From contig CAIZHQ010000025.1 in the NCBI GenBank assembly GCA_903932865.1, forward strand, positions 62,001 to 126,000: DNA of 64,000 nucleotides. The letters run 5' to 3'. Position numbers and translations under genes: made by a program. Source of the DNA: an uncultured Burkholderiales bacterium (GTDB lineage Bacteria; Pseudomonadota; Gammaproteobacteria; Burkholderiales; Burkholderiaceae_C). This document shows positions 24,545 to 32,842 of this stretch, one piece after another; the first letter of the stretch is position 1, and each line of letters begins with the position of its first letter. The notes beneath the pieces are model-generated. The model saw nothing but the letters and a program-made list of their open reading frames with translations. It did not search any database and had not been told where the DNA came from.

Positions 24545-27154
24545 ATGAACGCTCCTTTTGAACCCCTCTTGCACGCTCTGTCACACCCCCTTGATGTGGA
24601 CCCCGAAGAAACCGCCGAGTGGCGCGAGGCTTTGTTGTCTTTGATCGGCACCCAAGGCCCAGCGCGTGCCCGGCAAATTCTGGACGAGTTGGCCATCGTG
24701 GCGCGCCAGCAGCGCACGGGCTGGCAGCCCGAGCTGAACACGCCTTACATGAACACCATCGCCGTCGATCAGCAACCGGTGTTTCCAGGCGATTTGGCCA
24801 CCGAAGAGCGGCTCGTGGCCATCATGCGCTGGAACGCGCTGGCCATGGTGGTGCGCGCCAACCAGGCCTATGGCGAGCTGGGCGGACACATTGCCAGTTA
24901 CGCCAGCGTGGCCGATTTGTTCGAAACCGGGTTTCACCATTTCTTCCATGCCCGCACCGCGCAACACAAGGGGGACTTGGTGTTTTTCCAGCCTCACAGC
25001 GCGCCCGGCGTGTATGCCCGGGCTTTTCTGGAAGGACGCCTGAGTGAAGCCGACTTGCTGCATTACCGCCAGGAAATCACCGCGCCGGACAGCGGCGCAC
25101 GCGGTCTCTCGAGCTACCCGCACCCCTGGTTGATGCCCGACTTTTGGCAGTTCCCCACAGGCTCCATGGGCTTGGGGCCGATCAGCTCGATCTACCACGC
25201 CCGCTTCATGCGTTACCTCACGCACCGCCAGTTGCAAGACTGCAGCGCCCGCAAAGTCTGGGGCGTGTTTGGGGATGGTGAGATGGACGAGCCCGAGAGC
25301 ATGAGCGCCCTGACCTTGGCCGCCCGAGAAAAACTGGACAACCTGGTGTGGGTGGTGAACTGCAATTTGCAGCGGCTCGATGGCCCGGTGCGCGGCAACG
25401 GCCGCATCATCGACGAGCTGGAAAAACTGTTTGCGGGGGCAGGCTGGAACGTCGTCAAACTGGTCTGGGGCAGCGACTGGGACGGCCTGCTGGCGCGCGA
25501 CACCTCGGGCGCATTGCTGCGCGCCTTTGCCAACACCGTGGACGGCCAGATGCAGACCTTTGCCGCCAAAGATGGGCGCTATAACCGCGACAACTTCTTT
25601 GGCCAAAACGAAGAACTGGCGCGGCTGGCCCAGGGCATGACCGACGAGCAGATTGACCGGCTCAAACGTGGCGGTCACGACATCGTCAAAATCCACGCGG
25701 CTTACGCCGCCGCCGCCGCGCACCGGGGCCAGCCCACGGTGATTTTGGCGCACACCAAAAAAGGTTTTGGCATGGGCAGCGCGGGCCAGGGCAAGATGAC
25801 CACGCACAGCCAAAAGAAGTTCGACGAGCAAGACCTGATCGACTACCGCAACCGCTTTGACCTGCCGCTGAGCGACGAGCAGGCCAAGGGCCTGGCGTTT
25901 TACAAACCCGCCGACGACAGCGCCGAGATGCGCTACCTGCGCGAGCACCGCGCCCACTTGGGCGGCAGCTTGCCCAAGCGCGAGACGACCTGCGACCGCT
26001 TGCCTGTGCCAGCGCTCACCACCTACGGGCAGTTTGCGCTGCAAGCCGACGGCAAAGAGATGAGCACCACCATGGCCTTTGTGCGCATGCTGGGCAACCT
26101 GCTCAAAGACCCGCAACTCGGCCCGCGCATCGTGCCCATCGTGGCCGACGAGGCGCGCACTTTCGGCATGGCCAACCTGTTCAAACAGGTGGGCATTTAC
26201 AGCAGCGTGGGCCAGCGCTACGCGCCCGAAGACATCGGCTCGGTGCTGAGTTACCGCGAAGCCACCGACGGCCAAATTCTGGAAGAAGGCATCAGCGAAG
26301 CGGGTGCGATCGCCAGCTGGACGGCGGCGGCCACCAGCTACAGCGTGCACGGCTTGGCCATGCTGCCTTTCTACATTTATTACTCGATGTTCGGCTTTCA
26401 GCGCGTGGGCGACGCCATCTGGGCCGCGGCTGACCAGCGCGCCCGTGGCTTTTTGTTGGGTGCCACATCGGGCCGCACCACCTTGGGCGGCGAGGGCCTG
26501 CAACACCAGGACGGCAGCAGCCACTTGGTGGCGGCCACCATCCCCAATTGCAAGGCCTACGACCCGGCGTTCGCGGGCGAGTTGGCGGTGATTGTGGATG
26601 CGGGCATGCGCGAGATGGTCGAGCAGCAAGCCGATGTGTTTTATTACGTCACCCTGATGAACGAGAACTATGCCCAGCCCGACTTGCCTGCGGGCGTGGA
26701 GGCCGACGTGTTGCGTGGGGGCTACCGATTTGGCGTGTATGGGCCAAGCGAAGCCGCAGCGAGTGTGACCTTGCTCGGCTCCGGCGCGATCCTGACCGAA
26801 GTGGTCAAAGCCGCGCAGCAACTGGCCGCACAAGGCGTGGGCGTGCAGGTGCTGAGCATCACCAGCTGGAGCGAGCTGGCGCGAGACGGCATGGCGCAAG
26901 TCGAGAACGCTGGCCATCTCACCAGCCATTTGGCGCAACTGCTGGCCAGCACACGCGGCCCCGTGATCGCCGCCACCGATTACGTGCGCGCCGTGCCCGA
27001 GAGCGTGCGCGCCTTCGTGCCCGAGGGCCGCAGCTACAGCACGCTGGGCACCGACGGCTTTGGCCGCAGCGACACGCGTGCTGCACTGCGTCGCTTTTTC
27101 TCGGTGGACGCGGACAGCATCGCGCAGGCGGCGCTGCGGGCTTTGGCCGCATAA
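24545..27154 (+). CDS. homodimeric pyruvate dehydrogenase-type E1, probably MdeB-like 2-oxoacid dehydrogenase
   Basis: An 869-residue thiamine-diphosphate enzyme of the AceE type. The ThDP/Mg motif is GDGEMDEPES...NCNLQRLDGPVRGNG, and AceE-specific blocks include AHTKKGFGMGSAGQGKM and LLGATSGRTTLGGEGLQHQDG. It decarboxylates a 2-oxoacid and hands the acyl group to a lipoyl E2. No E2 or E3 gene is next to it. A lone E1 beside a divergent Lrp regulator matches, from memory, the mdeR/mdeB arrangement of Pseudomonas putida, where MdeB handles 2-oxobutyrate from methionine. The methionine gamma-lyase gene mdeA is absent here. Housekeeping AceE would normally sit with aceF and lpd, so a specialised 2-oxoacid is more likely. 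Confidence 0.88.
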   Translation: MNAPFEPLLHALSHPLDVDPEETAEWREALLSLIGTQGPARARQILDELAIVARQQRTGWQPELNTPYMNTIAVDQQPVFPGDLATEERLVAIMRWNALAMVVRANQAYGELGGHIASYASVADLFETGFHHFFHARTAQHKGDLVFFQPHSAPGVYARAFLEGRLSEADLLHYRQEITAPDSGARGLSSYPHPWLMPDFWQFPTGSMGLGPISSIYHARFMRYLTHRQLQDCSARKVWGVFGDGEMDEPESMSALTLAAREKLDNLVWVVNCNLQRLDGPVRGNGRIIDELEKLFAGAGWNVVKLVWGSDWDGLLARDTSGALLRAFANTVDGQMQTFAAKDGRYNRDNFFGQNEELARLAQGMTDEQIDRLKRGGHDIVKIHAAYAAAAAHRGQPTVILAHTKKGFGMGSAGQGKMTTHSQKKFDEQDLIDYRNRFDLPLSDEQAKGLAFYKPADDSAEMRYLREHRAHLGGSLPKRETTCDRLPVPALTTYGQFALQADGKEMSTTMAFVRMLGNLLKDPQLGPRIVPIVADEARTFGMANLFKQVGIYSSVGQRYAPEDIGSVLSYREATDGQILEEGISEAGAIASWTAAATSYSVHGLAMLPFYIYYSMFGFQRVGDAIWAAADQRARGFLLGATSGRTTLGGEGLQHQDGSSHLVAATIPNCKAYDPAFAGELAVIVDAGMREMVEQQADVFYYVTLMNENYAQPDLPAGVEADVLRGGYRFGVYGPSEAAASVTLLGSGAILTEVVKAAQQLAAQGVGVQVLSITSWSELARDGMAQVENAGHLTSHLAQLLASTRGPVIAATDYVRAVPESVRAFVPEGRSYSTLGTDGFGRSDTRAALRRFFSVDADSIAQAALRALAA

Positions 27155-27234
27155 CTTGGCATGGAGCATGGTGCACTGAGACCCCTGTTGATCCGGCCCC
27201 TTGAAGTCTTGAACAAGAGGTCAGGGATCGCTTT

Positions 27235-27314
27235 TTTGTAGGAGCCCACCCCTGTGGGCGATGGGCGTGGCACACGCCCTGCAAACCATCGCCCACAGGG
27301 TGGGCTCCTACAAA
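27235..27314. repeat. REP/BIME-like long hairpin
   Basis: An 80-base inverted repeat. The left arm 27235-27263 (starting TTTGTAGGAGCCCACC) pairs with 27287-27314 (ending GGTGGGCTCCTACAAA), with one extra C as the only bulge. A small inner dyad GCGTG-GCA-CACGC sits in the loop. The TGTAGGAGCCCACCCTGTGGGCGAT type is a known extragenic palindrome of proteobacteria. It lies after the aceE-like gene and before the sensor kinase stop, convergent genes, so it may also act as a bidirectional transcription stop or an mRNA stabiliser. Confidence 0.8.
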
Positions 27315-27363
27315 GACAACCCTATCGGCATGCTCGGCACCAACAAGGGTCAATCAAACAATG

Positions 27364-27416
27364 AGGCACTTCATCATGAACATTCAACACTGCACCTACC
27401 GCGTGACATGGTCGCC
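27364..27416 (+). pseudogene. hicB 5'-end remnant (53-bp direct repeat with 30637-30689)
   Basis: These 53 bases match 30637-30689 at 50 positions. They contain an ATG at 27376 and encode MNIQHCTYRVTWSP, the start of the intact HicB at 30649 (MNIQHYTYRVTWSP). The match stops abruptly after the SP codons. On the opposite strand, 27396-27416 supply the last six codons and the stop of the sensor kinase. It is a fragment, not an expressed gene. Confidence 0.8.
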
Positions 27417-28835
27417 GGGCAGTGTCACCGTGACGGCCAGTCCCGGCTGCGCGTTGCGCACCGCGAAGGTACCGCCATGTGCCTGCGCCACCAGCTTGCA
27501 CAAGTACATGCCCAAGCCCACGCCTCCTTGGGCGCGAGTGCGCGCGGTGTCGGGGCGGAAGAAGGCTTGGGCCAGGTAGGGAAGCTGGTGCTCGGGCACG
27601 CCGGGTCCGTGGTCACGCACTTCGATGCCGATGCCTGAGCCCTCGGCGCGCAGGTGCAGCTCGGGCGGCAGCGGCCCGCCCGCGCTGTGGCGCAGCGCGT
27701 TGTCGAGCAGGTTGCGCAGCAGCAGGCGGATTCGGGTTGGGTCCAGCGTCAGCGTGGGCAGTGTGGCGTCGGCCAGTAGCCGGATGTCCAGCGGTGTGTC
27801 TGGGCCGGTGTCAGGCTGCGCGGGATGGCGCGCCAGCACTTCGGCGATCACCTCTTGCGTCAGCGCCAGCAGGGCCTGCGGCGTCAGGGGCTCGCGCTGC
27901 AGGGCCGCGTGTTTGGCCGAAAGGCGTTCGCTCTCCAGCAGGTCGGTGATCAGGCTGGCCATTTCCTGCAGGTCGCGCAGCAGCGCATCGCGCTGCGGGT
28001 TCACCTCCGCCGTTTCGGGCAGCAACTCGGTATTGAGCCGGGCTCGGGTCAGCGGACTGCGCAGCTCGTGGCTGATGGCGAGCAGCAGTGCTCGCTTGGC
28101 CTCCAGCATCTGGTGGATGTCTTGTCCCATGGTGTTGATGGTCTGCGCGAGTTCACCCAGTTCATCGGGGCCGTGCAGGTGGCGCTCGGAAATGGGCTGG
28201 CTAAAGTTACCAGCGCCGAAGCGGCGCGCGCCCTCACCGATAGCGTCCAGCGGCTTGAGCAAGCGGCGCACGTAGAGCCAGGCCAGCAGCGTGAGCAGCA
28301 ACAGTGCAGTGAGCGCCAAGCCGATCAGGCGCGGGCGGCGCTCGAACACCTCTTCGTTGATGCCGAACTCGATGCTGTGGCCGTCTGCCGTGGTGCGCTT
28401 CAGGATGCGCTGCCAGTCCTTGCCGCCGCCCCAATCTTCTTGCTGAAAGCGCCGTTCCTCGGTACGGCCTTCGCGCTGCCAGTCGGACACGTCCTGGCCG
28501 GGGTGCGAGGCCCAATTCACTTGCGGCCCTTCGATGCGCACGGTCAGCGGCAGGCGTGCGGCGATGGCCTGCGCATGCGCCACGTTCGGTACCCCGTCCG
28601 CCGTGATTTTTTCTGCCAGTCGGTCCACATAGTCGATCAGCAACGGCCGCGCGGCTTCGCGCCAGCCCATGGAGAATGCCTTTTGCGCGCCCTTGATCAC
28701 GACAAAGGTCATGGCAGCGGCCAGCACCAGAAAGACCAGCACCATGCGCAGCTTGATGGAATGCGCCAGTCGGTTTTTGGCCCGTTTCAACGGTGAATGG
28801 GGCATTGAAGGGGGCTTGTGCGGTGGGCTTTCCAT
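27396..28835 (-). CDS. sensor histidine kinase, CpxA-like
   Basis: About 479 residues from the ATG at 28835. Layout: short cytoplasmic N-terminus, TM1 about 31-48, periplasmic domain about 50-170, TM2 about 171-189, HAMP about 190-245, HisKA with ISHELRSPLTRARL (His about 256), and HATPase with NLLDNALRH, DHGPGVPEHQ and GGVGLGMYLCKL. The start was placed 11 bases after the response-regulator stop, since the upstream frame crosses that gene. The last six residues (GDHVTR) and the stop come from a hicB-derived repeat, so the native C-terminus was probably slightly different. With the regulator and the Spy/CpxP-like lipoprotein it forms a Cpx-type envelope stress module. Confidence 0.85.
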   Translation of the reverse strand: MESPPHKPPSMPHSPLKRAKNRLAHSIKLRMVLVFLVLAAAMTFVVIKGAQKAFSMGWREAARPLLIDYVDRLAEKITADGVPNVAHAQAIAARLPLTVRIEGPQVNWASHPGQDVSDWQREGRTEERRFQQEDWGGGKDWQRILKRTTADGHSIEFGINEEVFERRPRLIGLALTALLLLTLLAWLYVRRLLKPLDAIGEGARRFGAGNFSQPISERHLHGPDELGELAQTINTMGQDIHQMLEAKRALLLAISHELRSPLTRARLNTELLPETAEVNPQRDALLRDLQEMASLITDLLESERLSAKHAALQREPLTPQALLALTQEVIAEVLARHPAQPDTGPDTPLDIRLLADATLPTLTLDPTRIRLLLRNLLDNALRHSAGGPLPPELHLRAEGSGIGIEVRDHGPGVPEHQLPYLAQAFFRPDTARTRAQGGVGLGMYLCKLVAQAHGGTFAVRNAQPGLAVTVTLPGDHVTR

Positions 28836-28846
28836 GGTGGGGGCGC

Positions 28847-29560
28847 TCACAACGGCAGGCGGCGCAGCGCCAGCGAGTAGCCGGCGTTGCGCAGGGTTTT
28901 GATGCATTCCAGCGGCTCCAGCTTTTTGCGCAGGCGGCTCACGACGATGTCTACGGCGCGGGTGTAAAGGTCGGCCTCGTGGCCGCGCAGTTGGTTCAGG
29001 ATATCGTCGCGGTTGAACACCTTGCCAGGCTCGCGCGCGAGCAAAAGCAGCAGCTCGTATTCGGTGCCGGTGAGTTCGATCTCTGCTCCCAGGCGGGTCA
29101 CACTGCGGCGTGCGGTATCGATGTCCAGGCCATTGAAGCGCAGTGTGGGCGCAGCGCCCATCTGCGGCTTGGGACCCTGGCCCTGCCCGTTGCCGTTGGG
29201 CTTCAAGCGCCGCAACACCGTCTGCAGACAAGCCACCAGCTCGCGTGGCTCAAAAGGCTTGGGCAGGTAGTGGTCGGCACCCAGCTCCAGACCGACCACG
29301 CGGTCCATCACATCACCCCGTGCGGTCAACATCACGATGGGAATGTCATTTTCCTTTCGGATGGTGCGGCATAGCTCAAAACCATCCATTTCGGGCAGCA
29401 TCACATCGAGAATGGCGGCGTCGAAACCACCGGAGCGCAGCAGCGCCAGGCCTGCGCTTGGGCGGGTGGCATGCACCAACTGCAGCTCGAAACGCTGGAA
29501 ATAGGTGGCCAGCGGCGGGCCGAGTTGTTCGTCGTCATCAATCAGCAAAATGTGATGCAT
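28847..29560 (-). CDS. OmpR-family response regulator, CpxR-like
   Basis: A 237-residue regulator. Receiver domain: LLIDDDEQL acidic pocket, phosphoacceptor Asp 52 in ILDVMLPEMDG, Thr in VMLTARG and Lys 101 in YLPKPF. The C-terminal winged helix includes ELTGTEYELLLLL and DIVVSRLRKKLEP. It should be phosphorylated by the kinase encoded next. A Gly/Gln-rich linker (NGNGQGQGPKP) joins the two domains. Confidence 0.92.
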   Translation of the reverse strand: MHHILLIDDDEQLGPPLATYFQRFELQLVHATRPSAGLALLRSGGFDAAILDVMLPEMDGFELCRTIRKENDIPIVMLTARGDVMDRVVGLELGADHYLPKPFEPRELVACLQTVLRRLKPNGNGQGQGPKPQMGAAPTLRFNGLDIDTARRSVTRLGAEIELTGTEYELLLLLAREPGKVFNRDDILNQLRGHEADLYTRAVDIVVSRLRKKLEPLECIKTLRNAGYSLALRRLPL

Positions 29561-29677
29561 GGTGCATTTTTACATTGCCGAGCCCTGCCGCAGGCGTTGG
29601 TGACGCAAGATCAGGCGACGCAGGCGGTTAGGCTTCATGACGGGCGACAAGGCTTGCGCTTTCAGGTGCTGCCCGGA

Positions 29678-30148
29678 TCAGCCCCGGCCCCACCAGCTGT
29701 GGCCGCGCCGGTCCATCTTCGCGCGCACCTGCTGTTGCTGTGCGGGGGTCAGGCTGTCGTAGAAATCCCCAAAGGCGCTGAGCATCTTGGGGCCGTTGCC
29801 CTGCACCACCTGGGTTTTCTGCTCAAGCATGGCTTGGGCCTTGGTGCGGTCGAACTTTTCGCCTGCCACCAGCGCCTTCATGTCAGCGCGGGGATCGGCG
29901 GAGTTGCCAACGAAGGCTTTGCGAGAGGTGACCATCTCATCGGCCAGTACACCGAGCTTGGTTTTCTGGTCGGTGTTGAGTTCGAGCTTGTCGCTGATCT
30001 TTTCGATGGCCTTGCCACGCATTTCGGTGATGCGATCGTCGCTCCAGCCGCGGGTATGGTCGCCGCGCCAGCCGCAAGCGGTCAGGCCAGTGAGCACGAC
30101 GGTGGCGGCGGCCAGGCCAATGAGACTGCGTTTGATCCAAGATTTCAT
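29678..30148 (-). CDS. Spy/CpxP-like periplasmic protein, predicted lipoprotein
   Basis: A 156-residue exported protein. The signal ends in a lipobox, LTGLTAC, placing lipidated Cys at residue 25. The mature part is helical and charged and carries the family LTxxQ element as DSLTPAQQQQVRAKMD near the C-terminus, plus a related LNTDQKTKLG earlier. CpxP/Spy proteins bind misfolded periplasmic proteins and damp the Cpx sensor. The classic ones are soluble, so membrane anchoring here is notable. First gene of the operon with the regulator (117 bases downstream) and kinase. AAGGGG precedes the ATG. Confidence 0.78.
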   Translation of the reverse strand: MKSWIKRSLIGLAAATVVLTGLTACGWRGDHTRGWSDDRITEMRGKAIEKISDKLELNTDQKTKLGVLADEMVTSRKAFVGNSADPRADMKALVAGEKFDRTKAQAMLEQKTQVVQGNGPKMLSAFGDFYDSLTPAQQQQVRAKMDRRGHSWWGRG

Positions 30149-30368
30149 GGTGTTGCCCCTTTCAGGAAGCTGTTGAACATGACCGTGATGGTGCTGACTG
30201 AGGGCTCACATTGGGTGTCGGTGCGGTATCGTTTTTTTTCGTTTTGTTTCAGATGCAGGGGTACAGGGCTGTCAAGGTGGGCTCACAGAGACAGCCATAT
30301 CCGCGTGGGCGAAACCCACATGGGCCCTTCAGCCTTCATTGGGCCGGATCAATGGGTCTCATTTTTGG

Positions 30369-30400
30369 TTGACGTGTGGTGTCAATAATGGCACCATTAT
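30369..30400 (+). promoter_or_regulatory. hicAB operator palindrome and promoter region
   Basis: ATAATGGCACCATTAT at 30385-30400 is a perfect 7-2-7 palindrome that overlaps the hicA start. Just upstream TTGAC (30369-30373) and GTCAA (30381-30385) form a second dyad, and TTGACG could be the -35 box. HicB-type antitoxins autorepress at such palindromes, so this is the likely HicB operator. Confidence 0.55.
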
Positions 30401-30404
30401 GCCC

Positions 30405-30652
30405 ATGGCACAAATCGAAAAAATCCTGGAGATGATGCGCCGGGAACCGGGCAATGTCGGCTTCAATGACTTCAAGAAAGTGTGTGTGTCCTACTTCGGC
30501 AAGCCTAGGCAAGCTGGAACAGCCACGCCGTTTTCAAGACGCCTTGGCCAGGCGATCCACGCGTCAACATCCAGAACGCCAAAGGCAAGGCAAAGCCTTA
30601 TCAAGTCAGACAAGTGCTTCAAGCGATCGAAAAATTAGGCAACTCATCATGA
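30405..30652 (+). pseudogene. hicA: hicA toxin, frameshifted
   Basis: The first 36 codons read MAQIEKILEMMRREPGNVGF and then FKKVCVSYFGKPRQ, a normal HicA mRNA interferase N-terminus. After base 30512 the HicA sequence resumes in the next frame as NSHAVFKTPWPGDPRVNIQN and then KAKPYQVRQVLQAIEKLG, including the conserved S-H toxin histidine. One missing base explains the shift. In the original frame translation ends in unrelated sequence. The restored stop (30650-30652) would overlap hicB by ATGA, as in intact hicAB operons. The toxin should be inactive unless frameshifting occurs. Confidence 0.85.
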
Positions 30653-30972
30653 ACATTCAACACTACACCTACCGCGTGACATGGTCGCCAGAAGATGGCG
30701 AGCATGTGGGCTTGTGCACCGAGTTTTCTTCTCTGAGCTGGTTGGCAAAAACGCCCGAAGCTGCGCTCAAAGGCATCCAAAAGTTGGTGGGCGATGTCGT
30801 CGCCGACATGCTGTCGAATGGCGAGCCCGTCCCGGTGGCGCTGGCCGACAAAAGCTACAGCGGTGAGTTCCGTGTCCGCATTCCGCCGCTTGTTCACCGC
30901 AATCTGGCACTGTTGGCTGCCGAACAGGGCGTCAGCCTGAACCGCCTTGCCAGCGCAAAGTTGGCGGCCTGA
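30649..30972 (+). CDS. hicB: HicB-family antitoxin
   Basis: A 107-residue HicB. The N-terminal partial RNase H-like domain reads YTYRVTWSPEDGEHVGLCTEFSSLSWLA (in parts VTWSPEDGEHVGLC) and the ribbon-helix-helix tail is FRVRIPPLVHRNLALLAAEQGVSLNRL. The frame is intact, although its toxin gene is frameshifted. The first codons are duplicated 3.3 kb upstream at 27376. It may persist as a DNA-binding regulator of the palindrome at 30385. Confidence 0.85.
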   Translation: MNIQHYTYRVTWSPEDGEHVGLCTEFSSLSWLAKTPEAALKGIQKLVGDVVADMLSNGEPVPVALADKSYSGEFRVRIPPLVHRNLALLAAEQGVSLNRLASAKLAA

Positions 30973-31057
30973 ACAAGCCAGTAGCTACCCGACATGAAGT
31001 TCGGTTAAAGCTCGCTCACCCATAATCCGTTGTCCCTACACCTCCTCGGAGTGCCCC

Positions 31058-31993
31058 ATGCTCGACCCGCAAGCCCAAGCCCTGATGACCCTGCTGAGCG
31101 AAAAGGGCATTCCCCCGGTTTACACGCAAACGCCGGTGCAGGCGCGGGCCTCTTACCGGGCCCGGCGCACGTTTACCCAGCCCGATGCGCCCGAGGTGGG
31201 GCGTGTGCAAGACCTGCAGTTCCACCATTCGGGCGTGGCCATTGCGGTGCGGGTGTACCACCCGATTGCGGCCACGCAGGCCATGCCCGCTTTGGTGTAC
31301 CTGCACGGCGGGGGCTGGACCATTGGCGATCTGGACACGCACGATGTGCTGTGCCGCAGCCTGTGTCTTCAAGCCCAAGGCGTGGTGGTGTCGGTGGACT
31401 ACCGCATGGGGCCGGAGCACAAATTTCCAGCGGCCTATGACGATGCGGTGGCGGCCTGGCAGTGGGTGGCCGCGCAGGCTGCGGCTTTGGGCATTGACCC
31501 GGCCCGCATCGCCATCGGCGGCGACAGCGCGGGCGGCAACCTGGCTGCGGCCGCTTGTTTGGGCTTGCGTGACTTGGGCCTGAAGCCGGTCATGCAGTTG
31601 CTGATTTACCCCAGCACCCTGATGGCCCCCGACACGGCGTCATACCAAGCCAACGGCCAAGGCTACATGCTCACGCGCGAATCCATGGCCTGGTATTCGG
31701 GCAACTACCTGCGCGGCCCGCAAGACGCCCAAGACTGGCGCGCCTCCCCGCAGCTGGCCACCCGCCATGCCCACTTGCCGCCAGCGTTCGTGTTGACGGC
31801 GGGATTTGATCCTTTGCGCGACGAGGGGTTGATGTACGCCGATGCCCTGAGCCAGGCGGGCGTGTCCTCGCAATACATCTGCTTTGAACGGCAAATCCAC
31901 GGCTTCATCACCATGGGCCGGGTGCTGCAAGAGGCCAACACGGCGGTGGCCTTGTGCGCCCACGCGCTGCGCACCGCTTGGACACAGGGCTAA
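31058..31993 (+). CDS. alpha/beta hydrolase, hormone-sensitive-lipase family esterase
   Basis: A 311-residue esterase. Oxyanion motif HGGGW at residues 83-87, nucleophile elbow GGDSAGG with Ser 157, then acid GFDPLRDEG and catalytic His in ERQIHGFI near the end. Typical of HSL (family IV) bacterial esterases acting on short-chain esters. No signal peptide, so cytoplasmic. Stands alone between hicB and a convergent unknown gene. Confidence 0.9.
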   Translation: MLDPQAQALMTLLSEKGIPPVYTQTPVQARASYRARRTFTQPDAPEVGRVQDLQFHHSGVAIAVRVYHPIAATQAMPALVYLHGGGWTIGDLDTHDVLCRSLCLQAQGVVVSVDYRMGPEHKFPAAYDDAVAAWQWVAAQAAALGIDPARIAIGGDSAGGNLAAAACLGLRDLGLKPVMQLLIYPSTLMAPDTASYQANGQGYMLTRESMAWYSGNYLRGPQDAQDWRASPQLATRHAHLPPAFVLTAGFDPLRDEGLMYADALSQAGVSSQYICFERQIHGFITMGRVLQEANTAVALCAHALRTAWTQG

Positions 31994-32003
31994 TCAGGCT
32001 TGA

Positions 32004-32603
32004 TCAGCCTTGCACCACGGCCAGATAGGCCTGGCGTGTTTCGGGGCTGACGGCGTCCAGCGCTTGCTCGTAGCGGGTTTGGTGCTGGGTCAGCATGCGG
32101 GCCGAGGCGATGGTCTTGGAGCGGCAAAACCAGTGGCAGCTGTGCTGCATCAAGAACATTTCGCCCATCATGCGAAATGAGCGCTCCTTGGTGGACAGGC
32201 CTTGCAGGTTGTTCACCGCCCGCTCAATGCCTTGGGCGTGGACTTCCAGCATGCGGCGCATGTCAAAGGTGAATTTGGGCGAGAGTTGGTCGACGAAGGG
32301 CAGTGCCAGTTTGAAGCCACGTGACATGGGTGCGGGCAGTTTGGCAAACTCGCGCGCCAAATTTTGGAACTCGTGGGCCATCTGTTGCTCGGCCTGTTCT
32401 TGCAGTTGCATGATGTGCTGCTGCCGCGCCAAGTCAGACTCGCCCAGCGCCCGCATGTAGGCGCCGGTGAGTTGGGCCATGTTTTTTTCGATCTGGAAGG
32501 GGCGCAATTGCTCAGCCAGCAAGGCGGTGCGTTTGCGCTGGCCCTGGGTGTTGAGCCAGTGGATGCCCATGGCCAAAATGAAGAACAGGCTGATGAATTC
32601 CAT
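32004..32603 (-). CDS. hypothetical protein with N-terminal membrane anchor (199 aa)
   Basis: I do not recognise a named family. The protein begins MEFISLFFILAMGIHWLNTQGQRKR, one N-terminal hydrophobic helix followed by basic residues, so the rest should be cytoplasmic. It then shows long amphipathic helices rich in Gln/Glu/Leu (for example LARQQHIMQLQEQAEQQM), probable coiled coil, and a Cys/His pair MQHSCHWFCR near residue 150. The start was placed at the hydrophobic helix, since sequence upstream is not coding-like. It ends ten bases from the esterase stop and is convergent with it. Confidence 0.55.
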   Translation of the reverse strand: MEFISLFFILAMGIHWLNTQGQRKRTALLAEQLRPFQIEKNMAQLTGAYMRALGESDLARQQHIMQLQEQAEQQMAHEFQNLAREFAKLPAPMSRGFKLALPFVDQLSPKFTFDMRRMLEVHAQGIERAVNNLQGLSTKERSFRMMGEMFLMQHSCHWFCRSKTIASARMLTQHQTRYEQALDAVSPETRQAYLAVVQG

Positions 32604-32842
32604 ACATACCAGGTGAGGGGGCCGTATTGGCCGAATCGCCAAGTGTAGTGAGCCCGGCGCAGGGGCCGCACAAAAACCTTGCTGGGCCCATGGCACCTCC
32701 ATGGGCGCGACCCTCCAGCGAACCTGCACACCACAGCCCCGATTTGGAGTGCAGACTCTAAAGTTCGGGTTTTCCCTTGCCATGACAACCCCATGCTGTT
32801 CCAATTGCTGCATTGCAACAAAACTTCCCAACAGGAAACACC

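Noticed and set aside
24581..27169. 862-codon open frame antisense to the oxoacid dehydrogenase gene
   Set aside because: It mirrors the codon structure of a GC-rich gene on the other strand, has His/Arg/Gln/Ala-rich composition and no recognisable motif.
30300..30325. GTGGG-CGAAA-CCCAC hairpin considered as a terminator
   Set aside because: Short stem without a T-run and no gene ending there; may be part of the hicAB upstream region but nothing firm can be said.
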